Source: Microbacterium sp. 3J1 (GTDB taxonomy: Bacteria; Actinomycetota; Actinomycetes; Actinomycetales; Microbacteriaceae). Taken from it: a stretch of DNA of 64,000 bases. The notes under the pieces were generated by a model that did no database searches, had not been told where the DNA came from, and was given only the letters and a program-made list of their open reading frames with translations. The stretch is taken from NCBI RefSeq assembly GCF_001049495.1, contig NZ_CDWI01000011.1, positions 992,001 through 1,056,000 on the forward strand, written 5' to 3'. Below are positions 44,961 to 53,499 of the stretch, one piece after another; the first letter of the stretch is position 1, and each line of letters starts with the position of its first letter. Made by a program: the position numbers and the translations under genes.

Positions 44961-45637
44961 GATTCCAGGCTAGCGGCTCTGGCGCGGTCCCTGAGCCGGG
45001 TGACGGCGGCTTCGACGTCGTCGGCACCGAACACCGCGGAGCCCGCGACGAAGGTGTCGGCGCCCGCCTCGGCCGCCTGCTCGATCGTCGAGTCGGAGAT
45101 GCCGCCATCGACCTGCAGCCACACCGTCGATCCGCGACGCCTCGCCTCGTCCGCGAGTGCGCGCAGCTTCGGCATGGTCTCCGACATGAATCCCTGCCCG
45201 CCGAAACCGGGCTCGACCGTCATGACGAGGATCTGATCGAATTCCTCGAGCACGCTGTAGAGCCCCTCGGCGGGAGTGTCGGGCTTGATCGCGACGCCGG
45301 CTCTCGCGCCGATGCTCCGCAGCTGGCGCGCGAGCGAGATCGGGTCAGCCGCCGCCTCGAGGTGGAAGGTCACGCTCGCCGCGCCGATCTCGGCATAGCC
45401 GGGCGCCCAGCGGTCGGGATCCGTGATCATCAGGTGCACGTCGAGAGGAATGGGGCTGGTCGCCTGGATCCGCTCCACCATCTGCGGACCGAACGTGAGG
45501 TTCGGCACGAAGTGGTTGTCCATGACGTCCACGTGCGCGAAATCGGCGGTCGCGATCTTCGCGAGATCACGCTGCATGTTCACGAAGTCGGCGGCGAGGA
45601 TGCTGGGGTTGATGCGCGGTGCGCCGGGAAGTTCCAC
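44957..45637 (-). CDS. rpe: Ribulose-phosphate 3-epimerase
   Basis: 226 residues, a TIM barrel converting ribulose 5-phosphate and xylulose 5-phosphate in the pentose phosphate pathway. [41 protein letters not shown] (here [11 protein letters not shown]) and [19 protein letters not shown] carry the metal and catalytic residues. It lies four bases after rsmB and is coupled to hisE. Confidence 0.96.
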   Translation of the reverse strand: MELPGAPRINPSILAADFVNMQRDLAKIATADFAHVDVMDNHFVPNLTFGPQMVERIQATSPIPLDVHLMITDPDRWAPGYAEIGAASVTFHLEAAADPISLARQLRSIGARAGVAIKPDTPAEGLYSVLEEFDQILVMTVEPGFGGQGFMSETMPKLRALADEARRRGSTVWLQVDGGISDSTIEQAAEAGADTFVAGSAVFGADDVEAAVTRLRDRARAASLES

Positions 45638-45641
45638 GGGT

Positions 45642-47159
45642 CTAGTCTCCTTCCGCGGCGGTGTCGCCGTCCACCTGGGTCGCGCTCCGCTGGAGGAGCG
45701 CCAGGAACATCGCGTCGGTCCCGTGGCGATGGGGCCAGAGCTGCACCCGGCCCGAGCCGTCGTCGGCGAGGTCCATCGGCGATGACGCCGACGACTGCAT
45801 CACGCTGCGCGCGTCGAGCTCGCTCACGTCGTCGCGACCGCGGAGCGCCTCCTGGACGACGCCCGTCGTCTCGGCGAGATGGGGTGAGCATGTGACGTAG
45901 GCGACGATCCCGCCGGGTGCGAGCGCGTCGAGCGCCGCAGTCAGCAGTTCGACCTGCAGCGGCACGAGCTCGGCGACATCGGCCGGGGACTTGCGCCACC
46001 GCGCCTCGGGGCGGCGGCGCAACGCTCCCAGCCCCGTGCATGGCGCGTCGACGAGGATGCGATCGAACTCGCCCGGGCGCGACGAGGCGAAGGACCGGCC
46101 GTCCTCCTCATGCACGACGACGTCACCGGGAACGGCCCTCAGCGCGTTGCGCACGAGCCGGGCCCGGGTCGGCACGATCTCGTTCGCCTCGAGCGCCGCG
46201 CCGCTTCTCCGGGCGATCGCCGCGAGAAGGGCGGTCTTGCCACCGGGTCCTGCGCAGAGGTCGAGCCAGCGCTCCCCCTCGCGGATGGGTGCGGCGCCGG
46301 CGAGGGCCAGCGCGACGAGCTGCGAGCCTTCGTCCTGCACGCGCACCGTGCCTCCGGATGCCGCGATCACCCGATGCGGGTCACCACCCGGCGATCCGTA
46401 GGCCGTCGGAGCATAGGGCCGACGGGGCTCACCCGGCTCCGCCAGGCCGGGAAGCGCGACGAGAGTGACCTCCGGAGAGACGTTGTCCGCCTCGAGGAGC
46501 GCCTCGAGCTCGTCGACGCGATCCTCCGCGGCGAGAGCGCGCCGCAGGGCGCGGATGACCCAGACGGGGTGCGCCGATCGCAGGGAGAGCCGCTCGTCGT
46601 CGGATCGGGCGGCGCTTTCGATGCGCTCCTGCCACTCGCCGGGGGTCTCCCGCGAGATCCGCCGGAGCACGGCGTTCGCGAAGCTCCCGGCGCCGCGCCC
46701 CTGCGCGGACGAGGCCAGGTTCACCGATTCGTTGACCGCCGCGTGCGACGCCACGCGTGTCGCGAGCAGCTGATGCGTCGCGAGCCGGAGGGCGTCGAGA
46801 ACGGCCGGGTCGATGTCGTCGACCGACCGGTCGGCAGCCGTCGCGATGATCGCGTCATAGGTGCCCCGCCGTCGGAGGGTGCCGTAGGCGAGTTCGGTCG
46901 CCAGCGCGGCATCCTGCGGGTTCAGGCCCGCGTCGGCGATGGCGGTGGGCAGGATGAGGTTCGCGTACGCGTCGGACTCCGAGACGGCGCGGAGGACGTC
47001 GTAGGCCACCCGGCGCGCCGGCTGCACGGTGCGGGTGCGCTGCGGTGAGCGGGATGCGCCCGATCGCGCCTCACCGCCGCGCTGATTCCGAGACGGCGCG
47101 CGCCCGGGCGTGCGCGGGCCGGATCCCGCTCTGCCCGCTCGGTCCTGGGGGCCGCTCAC
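45642..47159 (-). CDS. rsmB: 16S rRNA (cytosine-967-C5)-methyltransferase
   Basis: 505 residues from a GTG at 47159 that overlaps the fmt stop in GTGA. The first ~45 residues are basic and disordered. An NusB-like RNA-binding domain follows (ARRVAYDVLRAVSESDAYAN), then a Rossmann SAM domain (WLDLCAGPGGKTALLAAIAR). The two catalytic cysteines are in DAPCTGLGALRRRPEARWR and AYVTCSPHLAETT. It methylates ribosomal RNA in the cytoplasm. Confidence 0.94.
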   Translation of the reverse strand: MSGPQDRAGRAGSGPRTPGRAPSRNQRGGEARSGASRSPQRTRTVQPARRVAYDVLRAVSESDAYANLILPTAIADAGLNPQDAALATELAYGTLRRRGTYDAIIATAADRSVDDIDPAVLDALRLATHQLLATRVASHAAVNESVNLASSAQGRGAGSFANAVLRRISRETPGEWQERIESAARSDDERLSLRSAHPVWVIRALRRALAAEDRVDELEALLEADNVSPEVTLVALPGLAEPGEPRRPYAPTAYGSPGGDPHRVIAASGGTVRVQDEGSQLVALALAGAAPIREGERWLDLCAGPGGKTALLAAIARRSGAALEANEIVPTRARLVRNALRAVPGDVVVHEEDGRSFASSRPGEFDRILVDAPCTGLGALRRRPEARWRKSPADVAELVPLQVELLTAALDALAPGGIVAYVTCSPHLAETTGVVQEALRGRDDVSELDARSVMQSSASSPMDLADDGSGRVQLWPHRHGTDAMFLALLQRSATQVDGDTAAEGD

Positions 47160-48076
47160 GCTCCGGCTCGCAGACTCTCGGATCCGCGCTGTCCGCGCCA
47201 CCAGTCGACGGCGTTCATGGCCCCCTTGCCCGCCGGCTGCACGCGGGTGACGGCGAGCGGATCCGTGGCCGTGCCGATGAGCAGGGCGTCCTTGGTCGGG
47301 CGGATCTCACCGTGTACGAGCGTGTGCTCGCTCGCGCCCGGCCGTGCCTCGAGGATCTTCACCCGCTGCCCGCCGACAGTCGTGTGCGCTCCCGGTTCCG
47401 GCGTCACTCCGCGCAGGCGTGCATACACCTCGGCCAGCGGCAGGTTCCAGTCCAGGAGTCCGTCGTCGAGCGTGAGCTTCGGTGCGAGCGTCGGCTCACC
47501 GACCTGCGGCACGGCCACCGCCGTCCCGGCGGCGATCTCTGCGACGACCTCGGCCGTGAGCTCCGCTCCGTCGACGGCGAGGGCCTCGAGGGCGGCGTCC
47601 GCTGTCGCGTCGGCCGCGATGTCGACCGTCCTCATCGCGAAGACGTCGCCCGCGTCGAGGGCCGGCACCAGCTGGAACACGCTGGCGCCGAGCTGCTCGT
47701 CGCCGGCGATCAGCGCTCGCTGCACGGGCGCGGCGCCCCGCCACTGCGGCAGCAGCGAGAAGTGGAGGTTGATCCAGCCCTTCGTCGGCGTCGACAGCAG
47801 CGGCTCGCGGACGAGACCGCCGTACGCCACGATCACGCCGAGTTCGACATCGAGGGCCTCGATGCGCGCGGTGGCCTCCTCGTCCAGCCGCGCGGCCTTG
47901 ATGACGGGCAGTCCGAGCTCGGCCGCCGCCTGAGCGACCGGCGAGGGCGTCAGCTGCCTCTTGCGCCCGAGCGGCGCATCAGGGCGCGTGACGACCGCGG
48001 CGACGTCGTGCTCTGTCGCGAGGCGACGGAGGGTGGGGACCGCGGCGGTGGGTGTGCCGGCGAAGACGAGACGCAT
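47156..48076 (-). CDS. fmt: Methionyl-tRNA formyltransferase
   Basis: 306 residues. Formylates initiator Met-tRNA with 10-formyl-THF. MRLVFAGTPTAAVPTLRRLA is the N-terminal strand-loop, INLHFSLLPQWRGAAPVQRA contains the formyl-THF and catalytic residues, and the C-terminal beta-barrel (YARLRGVTPEPGAHTTVGGQ) binds tRNA. It is coupled to rsmB downstream and follows priA by 54 bases. Confidence 0.96.
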   Translation of the reverse strand: MRLVFAGTPTAAVPTLRRLATEHDVAAVVTRPDAPLGRKRQLTPSPVAQAAAELGLPVIKAARLDEEATARIEALDVELGVIVAYGGLVREPLLSTPTKGWINLHFSLLPQWRGAAPVQRALIAGDEQLGASVFQLVPALDAGDVFAMRTVDIAADATADAALEALAVDGAELTAEVVAEIAAGTAVAVPQVGEPTLAPKLTLDDGLLDWNLPLAEVYARLRGVTPEPGAHTTVGGQRVKILEARPGASEHTLVHGEIRPTKDALLIGTATDPLAVTRVQPAGKGAMNAVDWWRGQRGSESLRAGA

Positions 48077-48130
48077 GAAGGTGCTCCGGAGGGATGCGAG
48101 GTGGATCGGGAGAGCCGTGACCGGTACGGG

Positions 48131-50086
48131 TCAGAGCTCTGGGTCGAGGATATCGAGGCGAACCGTGAGCGGGCTCCGAGCCGACCTGGCCCTGCCGCGT
48201 CTCGAGCTCACCGCTTCAGCGACGACGGCGGCGCGCAGCGTGGTCGCGACCTTCGTGCCCGCGCCGTAGTCGAACCGCACGAGCGCGCGCACCCGAGGCG
48301 GGACGTCGTCAGACTCCACGGGGACCGGCCCCAGCACCGCGTCGGACGGAAGCGCGAGCTCGTCGAGCGCGGCCAGACCGCGGGCGACGGCGGCCGTGGT
48401 GCCCTCGACGAGCGCGACACGGGCCGCCGGGGGCATGTGCAGAGGCCCGCGCTCCGCCAGCTCGGCTCTCGCGTAGGTCGACTGCGTCCAGGTCGCGAGC
48501 GCCCTGGCCACGCCTCCGTCGACGCCGACCAGGTGCACGGGCGCGCCGGGCGCCGCGAGCGCCGCCGCGTTCGACCACCAGCGCAGGCAGGCCTCGCCGA
48601 TGCGGAGATCGGGCGCCTGCAGCATCCGGGGTCCGTCGAGGAGCACCACCGCACGGTACCCGCCGTCCGCGATCGGCTCGGCGCCCCGCGTCGCGACGAC
48701 GAGCGCCGGCTTGTCGGCGACGCGTTCGACGGGGTGGGCGCTGTCGGCGACGATGACCCGGACGCCGGGGAACGCCTTGCCCAGCTCGTCTGCGGTGCGC
48801 TCGCTTCCGGATGACGCGAGGCGGAGCTTCGTCGAGGAGCAGGCGGGGCACGCCCACGCCCGCGCTCCCCGCCCGCACCAGCCGCAGACCGGCACCGCGC
48901 CCCGATGCGTCGCCCCGAGGGGGCCTCCGCAGTGGGCGCAGCGAGCCGGGGCGCGGCATTCGGCGCACACGAGCGAGGGCGCGAAGCCCGGGCGGGAGAC
49001 CTGCACCAGCACCGGCCCGTCGGCTGCGGCGTTACGCGCGGCGAGGAACGCGGAGGACGGCATCCGCTGGGCCGTCGGCTGCTCCATCTCGTGCGGAGTG
49101 CTGAGCACGATCCGCGGCAGAACCCGACGCGCGGCGCGGACATCCTTCAGCCACCCGTGCGCCACCAGTCGCTCGACGTCGGTCGTGCGCGTGTGCCCGA
49201 CGAAGAGCAGCGCGGACTCCTCCTGCTCCTGACGGAGAAGGGCCGCGTCCCTGGCGTTGACGTAGGGCGCCAGGGGCTCGCCGAGCAGGGGGTCGCCATC
49301 GTCCCAGACGGCGACGAGCCCGGCGCGGACGGGGGCGTACACCGACGAGCGGTTGCCGACGACGATGCACGGCGCGTCTTCGAGGGAGCGCAGGAAGGCC
49401 CGGTAGCGCTCGGGGTTCGTCTGGCGCGAGTCGTAGCGCACCACGGCCTCCGCAGGCACCAGGACCTCGAGCGCGGAGAGCAGGCGATCGAGATCGCGGT
49501 GATCCGGCACGATGAGGATGCTGGAGCGCCCGTCGCCGAGCATCCGCGCTGCCGAGGCCGCGAGCAGGGCAGACCATCCCTGCTCCCCCTCGTGTGCGAC
49601 GGGGATGGCCTCGACGGCGGCACGGCCTCCGCCGCCCAGCACCTCTCCGAGGCCGTCGTAGGCGGCGATCAGATCATCCGCCGCGGTGAGGGCGTCCGCA
49701 TCGGGAGCGACGGGCGTCGAATCGTCGGTCCACGCCTTCTCCACCCGCACCTGGCGCTTGGGGATCACCAGGCGCAGGATGTCGGATTCCGATCCTGCGG
49801 CGCGATCGGCCACCCGACGCGCGAGACGATGGAGCCTGTCGGGCAGCACCGACACGGGAGAGACGACGCTCTCCACCTCGGAGAGCGGCCGGTCGGCGTC
49901 ATCCTCGGAGCCGATCCCGACGACGTAGCCGTCGACCACTCGTCCCGCCGTGCGCAACGGCACTCGGACGCGCACGCCGAGCGGTACGTCGCCCAGCTCG
50001 AGAGGGAGGGCGTAGTCGAACAGCCTGTCGAGCTGCGGGAGCGGCGAGTCCAGGAGCACGCGCGCGATGCGCCGGCTCTGCGTCAT
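48131..50086 (-). CDS. priA: Primosomal protein N' (PriA), helicase-degenerate type
   Basis: 651 residues from the ATG at 50086. The N-terminal DNA-binding domain (VLLDSPLPQLDRLFDYALPL) and zinc-binding cysteine pairs (CAECRAPARCAHCGGPLGA, then CGWCG and CPAC) are those of PriA. The helicase core lacks a Walker A lysine loop, and the DEAH-like box is replaced by AVWDDGDPLLGEP. This loss of ATPase motifs is the rule in actinobacteria, so it probably serves as a non-helicase primosome or replication-restart factor. It starts 13 bases after metK. Confidence 0.92.
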   Translation of the reverse strand: MTQSRRIARVLLDSPLPQLDRLFDYALPLELGDVPLGVRVRVPLRTAGRVVDGYVVGIGSEDDADRPLSEVESVVSPVSVLPDRLHRLARRVADRAAGSESDILRLVIPKRQVRVEKAWTDDSTPVAPDADALTAADDLIAAYDGLGEVLGGGGRAAVEAIPVAHEGEQGWSALLAASAARMLGDGRSSILIVPDHRDLDRLLSALEVLVPAEAVVRYDSRQTNPERYRAFLRSLEDAPCIVVGNRSSVYAPVRAGLVAVWDDGDPLLGEPLAPYVNARDAALLRQEQEESALLFVGHTRTTDVERLVAHGWLKDVRAARRVLPRIVLSTPHEMEQPTAQRMPSSAFLAARNAAADGPVLVQVSRPGFAPSLVCAECRAPARCAHCGGPLGATHRGAVPVCGWCGRGARAWACPACSSTKLRLASSGSERTADELGKAFPGVRVIVADSAHPVERVADKPALVVATRGAEPIADGGYRAVVLLDGPRMLQAPDLRIGEACLRWWSNAAALAAPGAPVHLVGVDGGVARALATWTQSTYARAELAERGPLHMPPAARVALVEGTTAAVARGLAALDELALPSDAVLGPVPVESDDVPPRVRALVRFDYGAGTKVATTLRAAVVAEAVSSRRGRARSARSPLTVRLDILDPEL

Positions 50087-50099
50087 GGCGGTCGGCCCG

Positions 50100-51293
50100 T
50101 CAGAGACCGGCAGCGCGCCGCAGCTCTTCTGCGCGGTCCGTGCGCTCCCAGGTGAACTCGGGAAGCTCGCGCCCGAAATGCCCGTATGCCGCGGTCTGCG
50201 CATAGATCGGACGCAGCAGGTCGAGCTCTTCGATGATGGCCTGCGGACGGAGGTCGAAGACCTCGCTGATCGCGCGGGTGATCACCTCGTCCGACACCTT
50301 GCCGGTGCCGAAGGTCTCGACGTAGAGGCCGACGGGTCGTGCCACGCCGATGGCGTAGGCGACCTGCACCTCGAGCCGGTCCGCCAGCCCGGCGGCGACC
50401 GCGTTCTTCGCGACCCAACGCGTCGCGTACGCTCCGGAGCGATCGACCTTCGACGGGTCCTTGCCGCTGAAGGCGCCGCCGCCGTGGCGAGCCGCACCGC
50501 CGTAGGTGTCGATGATGATCTTGCGGCCGGTCAGACCCGCGTCGCCCTTCGGCCCGCCGGTGACGAACGGACCCGCCGGGTTGATGTAGTAGGTGAGGCC
50601 GTCGAGTTCGAGACCGGTCTCGGCGAGGATCGGGTCGATGACGTGCTCGCGGACCTGAGCTTTGAGGTCGTCCTGTGAGATGTCCGGGTTGTGCTGTGTG
50701 GAGAGCACGACCGCGTCGACCGTCTTCGGCGTGAAGCCCTCGTAGCCCAGGGTGACCTGCGTCTTGCCGTCAGGACGGAGGAAGGGCAGGAGACCCGAAC
50801 GACGCACCTCGGTGAGGCGCTCGGCGATGCGATGCGCCGTCCAGGCGGCCATCGGCATCAGCTGCGGGGTCTCGTTCGTGGCGAAGCCGAACATGATGCC
50901 CTGGTCGCCGGCGCCCAGCCCGTCGAGGGGATCGACCGACGAGCCGTCGCGGTGCTCCTGGGCGTTGTCGACGCCGTGCGCGATGTCCGTGGACTGCTCG
51001 CCCACCGACACGCTCACACCGCAGGAGTCGCCGTCGAAGCCGGTGTCGCTCGACGTGTAGCCGATGCCGTTGACGACCTGCCGCACGATCGTCGGGATGT
51101 CGACGTACGCCTCGGTCCGGATCTCACCGGCGACGTGGACGAGGCCCGTGGTGACGAGCGTCTCGACCGCCACGCGGGAATCCCGGTCCTTCGCGATGAG
51201 CCCGTCGAGGATGCTGTCCGAGATCTGGTCGCAGATCTTGTCCGGGTGCCCCTCGGTGACGGATTCGGACGTGAACAGACGCAGGGCGCTCAT
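50100..51293 (-). CDS. metK: S-adenosylmethionine synthetase
   Basis: 397 residues, making SAM from methionine and [43 protein letters not shown] and [20 protein letters not shown] are the family's ATP and phosphate loops. [16 protein letters not shown] follows. A separate promoter is likely, because the preceding rpoZ gene ends in a hairpin. No SAM riboswitch is seen in the 92-base gap upstream. Confidence 0.97.
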   Translation of the reverse strand: MSALRLFTSESVTEGHPDKICDQISDSILDGLIAKDRDSRVAVETLVTTGLVHVAGEIRTEAYVDIPTIVRQVVNGIGYTSSDTGFDGDSCGVSVSVGEQSTDIAHGVDNAQEHRDGSSVDPLDGLGAGDQGIMFGFATNETPQLMPMAAWTAHRIAERLTEVRRSGLLPFLRPDGKTQVTLGYEGFTPKTVDAVVLSTQHNPDISQDDLKAQVREHVIDPILAETGLELDGLTYYINPAGPFVTGGPKGDAGLTGRKIIIDTYGGAARHGGGAFSGKDPSKVDRSGAYATRWVAKNAVAAGLADRLEVQVAYAIGVARPVGLYVETFGTGKVSDEVITRAISEVFDLRPQAIIEELDLLRPIYAQTAAYGHFGRELPEFTWERTDRAEELRRAAGL

Positions 51294-51343
51294 CAGTGCT
51301 CCAGAACGGGATCGTACGACGGAAGGGGGTGATCCCCAGTCTG

Positions 51344-51377
51344 GACCGTGCCGCCGACATCAGATGGCGGCACGGTC
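51344..51377 (-). terminator. Hairpin terminator after rpoZ
   Basis: Two perfect 12-base arms (GACCGTGCCGCC / GGCGGCACGGTC) around a 10-base loop begin nine bases after the rpoZ stop in the minus-strand direction. No T tract follows. It would separate the pyr-gmk-rpoZ transcript from metK. Confidence 0.75.
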
Positions 51378-51385
51378 ATCGAAGG

Positions 51386-51643
51386 TCACTCCGCGTGACG
51401 GAGGCGGAGCTTGTCCTCGTTGATCTCGTGCAGAGCGATGGTGAGCGGCTTGTCCTCGACCGACGAGTCGACGAGCGGGCCGACGTTGTCGAAGAGGTTG
51501 CCCTCGTGCAGGTCGGAGTAGTAGTCGTTGATCTGGCGGGCGCGCTTGGCGGCGTAGATCACGAGCTCGTACTTGGAGTCGACGCGGTCGAGAAGGTTGT
51601 CGATGGGGGGATCGATGATGCCGTTGTTGTGGTGTCCGGCCAT
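51386..51643 (-). CDS. rpoZ: RNA polymerase omega subunit
   Basis: 85 residues. It helps fold and hold the beta' subunit of RNA polymerase. [23 protein letters not shown] is the conserved core that contacts beta', and [20 protein letters not shown] is typical of the actinobacterial form. It lies after gmk in the usual order, 109 bases away, across a gap with a dispersed repeat. GAGG (AGGAGGTCTC) precedes the ATG. Confidence 0.96.
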   Translation of the reverse strand: MAGHHNNGIIDPPIDNLLDRVDSKYELVIYAAKRARQINDYYSDLHEGNLFDNVGPLVDSSVEDKPLTIALHEINEDKLRLRHAE

Positions 51644-51700
51644 GATGAGACCTCCTGATCAGGCGACGGGATCGTCGCGAAGACGGTGCAATAGGCGCGC

Positions 51701-51725
51701 GACCCTTCGACAAGCTCAGGGACCC
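51701..51725. repeat. Dispersed repeat with core CTTCGACAAGCTCAGGGA
   Basis: The 18-base core at 51705-51722 recurs with a single change (CTTCGACACGCTCAGGGA on the minus strand) at the start of carA, 6.2 kb away. Repeats of this kind are frequent in gaps of Microbacteriaceae and other actinobacterial genomes. This copy lies between gmk and rpoZ and would be carried in the untranslated part of their transcript. Confidence 0.65.
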
Positions 51726-51752
51726 AGGTGCTGCGAGAGCCTCGGAATCGTG

Positions 51753-52661
51753 TCAGCGCGCAGAGCTTGAAGACAATTCTACGACCTCGGCGGCTGCCGC
51801 GGCGACGTCCTCGTTCACGATGAGGTGGTCGAACTCGTTCTGAGCCGCCAGTTCCACCTTCGCGGTGCGGAGTCGCCGGGCTCGTTCCTCCGCGCCCTCG
51901 GTGCCACGACCGACCAGTCGCTGCACCAGTTCGTCCCACGTCGGGGGCAGCAGGAAGATGAGCGTCGCCGACGGCTCCGCCTTGCGCACCTGCCGTGCGC
52001 CCTGCAGGTCGATCTCCAGGAGCACGGTCTTCCCCGCGGCGAGGGCGGCGTCGATCGGGGCCCTCGGCGTGCCGTAGCGCGAGCGGTTGTGCACCACCGC
52101 GTACTCGAGCAGCTCGTCGTCGGCGATCAGCCGATCGAACTCGGCATCGTCGACGAAGTAGTAGTGCACCCCGTCGATCTCGCCGGGACGGGGCGGGCGT
52201 GTCGTCGCGGAGACCGACAGGTGGATCTCGGGGTTGTGCTCGCGGATGTGCGCTGCGACGGTGCCCTTGCCCACGGCGGTCGGACCGGCGAGCACGAGCA
52301 GTCGGCTGCGGGCGCCTCGCGGCTCGAGCACCGGGAAACGCCCGTCGAGCCACCGCGAGAGTGCGACGCGCTGCCGCACGCCGAGTCCGCCCAGGCGTTT
52401 GACGGGAGAGATCCCCAGCTCGTCGAGGATGCGGTCGCGCTTGCCCGCCCCGATCGCCGGGAGGGCGAGCAGGAAGTCGGTGATCCGCATCGAGCCCTCG
52501 ACCGAGTCGGCATCGGCCACGGCCTTCGCGAGGACCTTCTGCGGGGTCACCACGCGCGTCGTCAGATCGCGCTTGAGCGACGCGCGCGCACGGCGGCGCT
52601 CGACCGCCTTGCGCGCCGCGGCGGCGCGGTCGACCTCGGGTACCGGACGAGCTTCAGCCAC
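51753..52661 (-). CDS. gmk: Guanylate kinase with fused N-terminal mIHF domain
   Basis: 302 residues, about 100 more than a plain guanylate kinase. Residues 1-110 match the actinobacterial integration host factor: the helical AAAARKAVERRRARASLKRD, ITDFLLALPAIGAGKRDRIL and ELGISPVKRLGGLGVRQRVA. The kinase follows from about 118: P-loop GPTAVGKG (126-133), SATTRPPRPGEIDGVHYYFV and EIDLQGARQVR. In mycobacteria the two are separate adjacent genes. The kinase makes GDP from GMP; the extra domain should bind DNA or RNA non-specifically. The start overlaps pyrF by eight bases. Confidence 0.93.
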   Translation of the reverse strand: MAEARPVPEVDRAAAARKAVERRRARASLKRDLTTRVVTPQKVLAKAVADADSVEGSMRITDFLLALPAIGAGKRDRILDELGISPVKRLGGLGVRQRVALSRWLDGRFPVLEPRGARSRLLVLAGPTAVGKGTVAAHIREHNPEIHLSVSATTRPPRPGEIDGVHYYFVDDAEFDRLIADDELLEYAVVHNRSRYGTPRAPIDAALAAGKTVLLEIDLQGARQVRKAEPSATLIFLLPPTWDELVQRLVGRGTEGAEERARRLRTAKVELAAQNEFDHLIVNEDVAAAAAEVVELSSSSAR

Positions 52662-53499
52662 GATCGACCTCCCTGTACTGCGCGACGCGGGCGTCGATGG
52701 CCTCGGCGAGCCCGGCAGGACCGGCCGAGAGGATGCTGCGGCTCTCGCTCGCGATGACGGAGCGACTCATCGAGCCGAACCGATGGCGGAGATCGTCCGG
52801 CGTGGCGCCCTGAGCGCCGAAGCCCGGAGCGAGGATGGGTGTGGGTGGCGTGAAGGCCGCGATGCCCGCATCCGTCCAGTCGACCGTCGCACCGATGACG
52901 AAGCCGAAGCTCCCCCACTCCCCCGGCGTGACCTGCTCGGCGTTGCGAGCGGACACCACGGAGACGATGTCGGCGGAGACGGCGCGACCGTTGACCGACA
53001 CCGACCGCTGCAGGACGGTGGCCTCCGGGTTGCTCGTGGCGGCGAGGACGAAGAGTCCCTTCCCGTGCTCCTGGGCCACTCGGAACGCGCCGTCGAGCGC
53101 TCCGACACCGAGGAAGGGGTTCACGGTGAGAGCGTCGGCCTCGAGAGGCGACCCCGGGCTGAGCCATGCGGCGGCGTAGGCGTCCATCGTCGAGCCGATG
53201 TCGCCGCGCTTGGCGTCGGCGATCACGAGGAGGTCTGCGGCACGTGCAACGGCCATGACCTCCTCGAGCGCGGCGAAGCCCGCGGATCCGAAGCGCTCGA
53301 AGAAGGACACCTGGGGCTTGACGATCCCGACCCGACCCGCGGCGGCCTCGACCGTGCGGAGCCCGAACTCACGCACGCCCGCTGCGTCGACGCCGAGCCC
53401 CCAGTCGACCAGGAGGCCTTCGTGCGGATCGATGCCGACGCAGAGGGGCCCGCGCGCGTCGAGGACTGCGCGGACCCGCTCACCGAAGTGTTCGCTCAC
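52654..53499 (-). CDS. pyrF: Orotidine 5'-phosphate decarboxylase
   Basis: 281 residues, the last step to UMP. It is the longer type 2 form: [37 protein letters not shown] and the catalytic [20 protein letters not shown] (D-x-K-x-x-D). [19 protein letters not shown] is the phosphate loop. It overlaps carB by four bases and gmk by eight, so it is translated within the pyr operon. Confidence 0.96.
   Translation of the reverse strand: MSEHFGERVRAVLDARGPLCVGIDPHEGLLVDWGLGVDAAGVREFGLRTVEAAAGRVGIVKPQVSFFERFGSAGFAALEEVMAVARAADLLVIADAKRGDIGSTMDAYAAAWLSPGSPLEADALTVNPFLGVGALDGAFRVAQEHGKGLFVLAATSNPEATVLQRSVSVNGRAVSADIVSVVSARNAEQVTPGEWGSFGFVIGATVDWTDAGIAAFTPPTPILAPGFGAQGATPDDLRHRFGSMSRSVIASESRSILSAGPAGLAEAIDARVAQYREVDRG

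Noticed and set aside
51294-51385. Possible SAM riboswitch upstream of metK
   Set aside because: The gap holds only the rpoZ hairpin and no SAM-aptamer-like helices or conserved loops.
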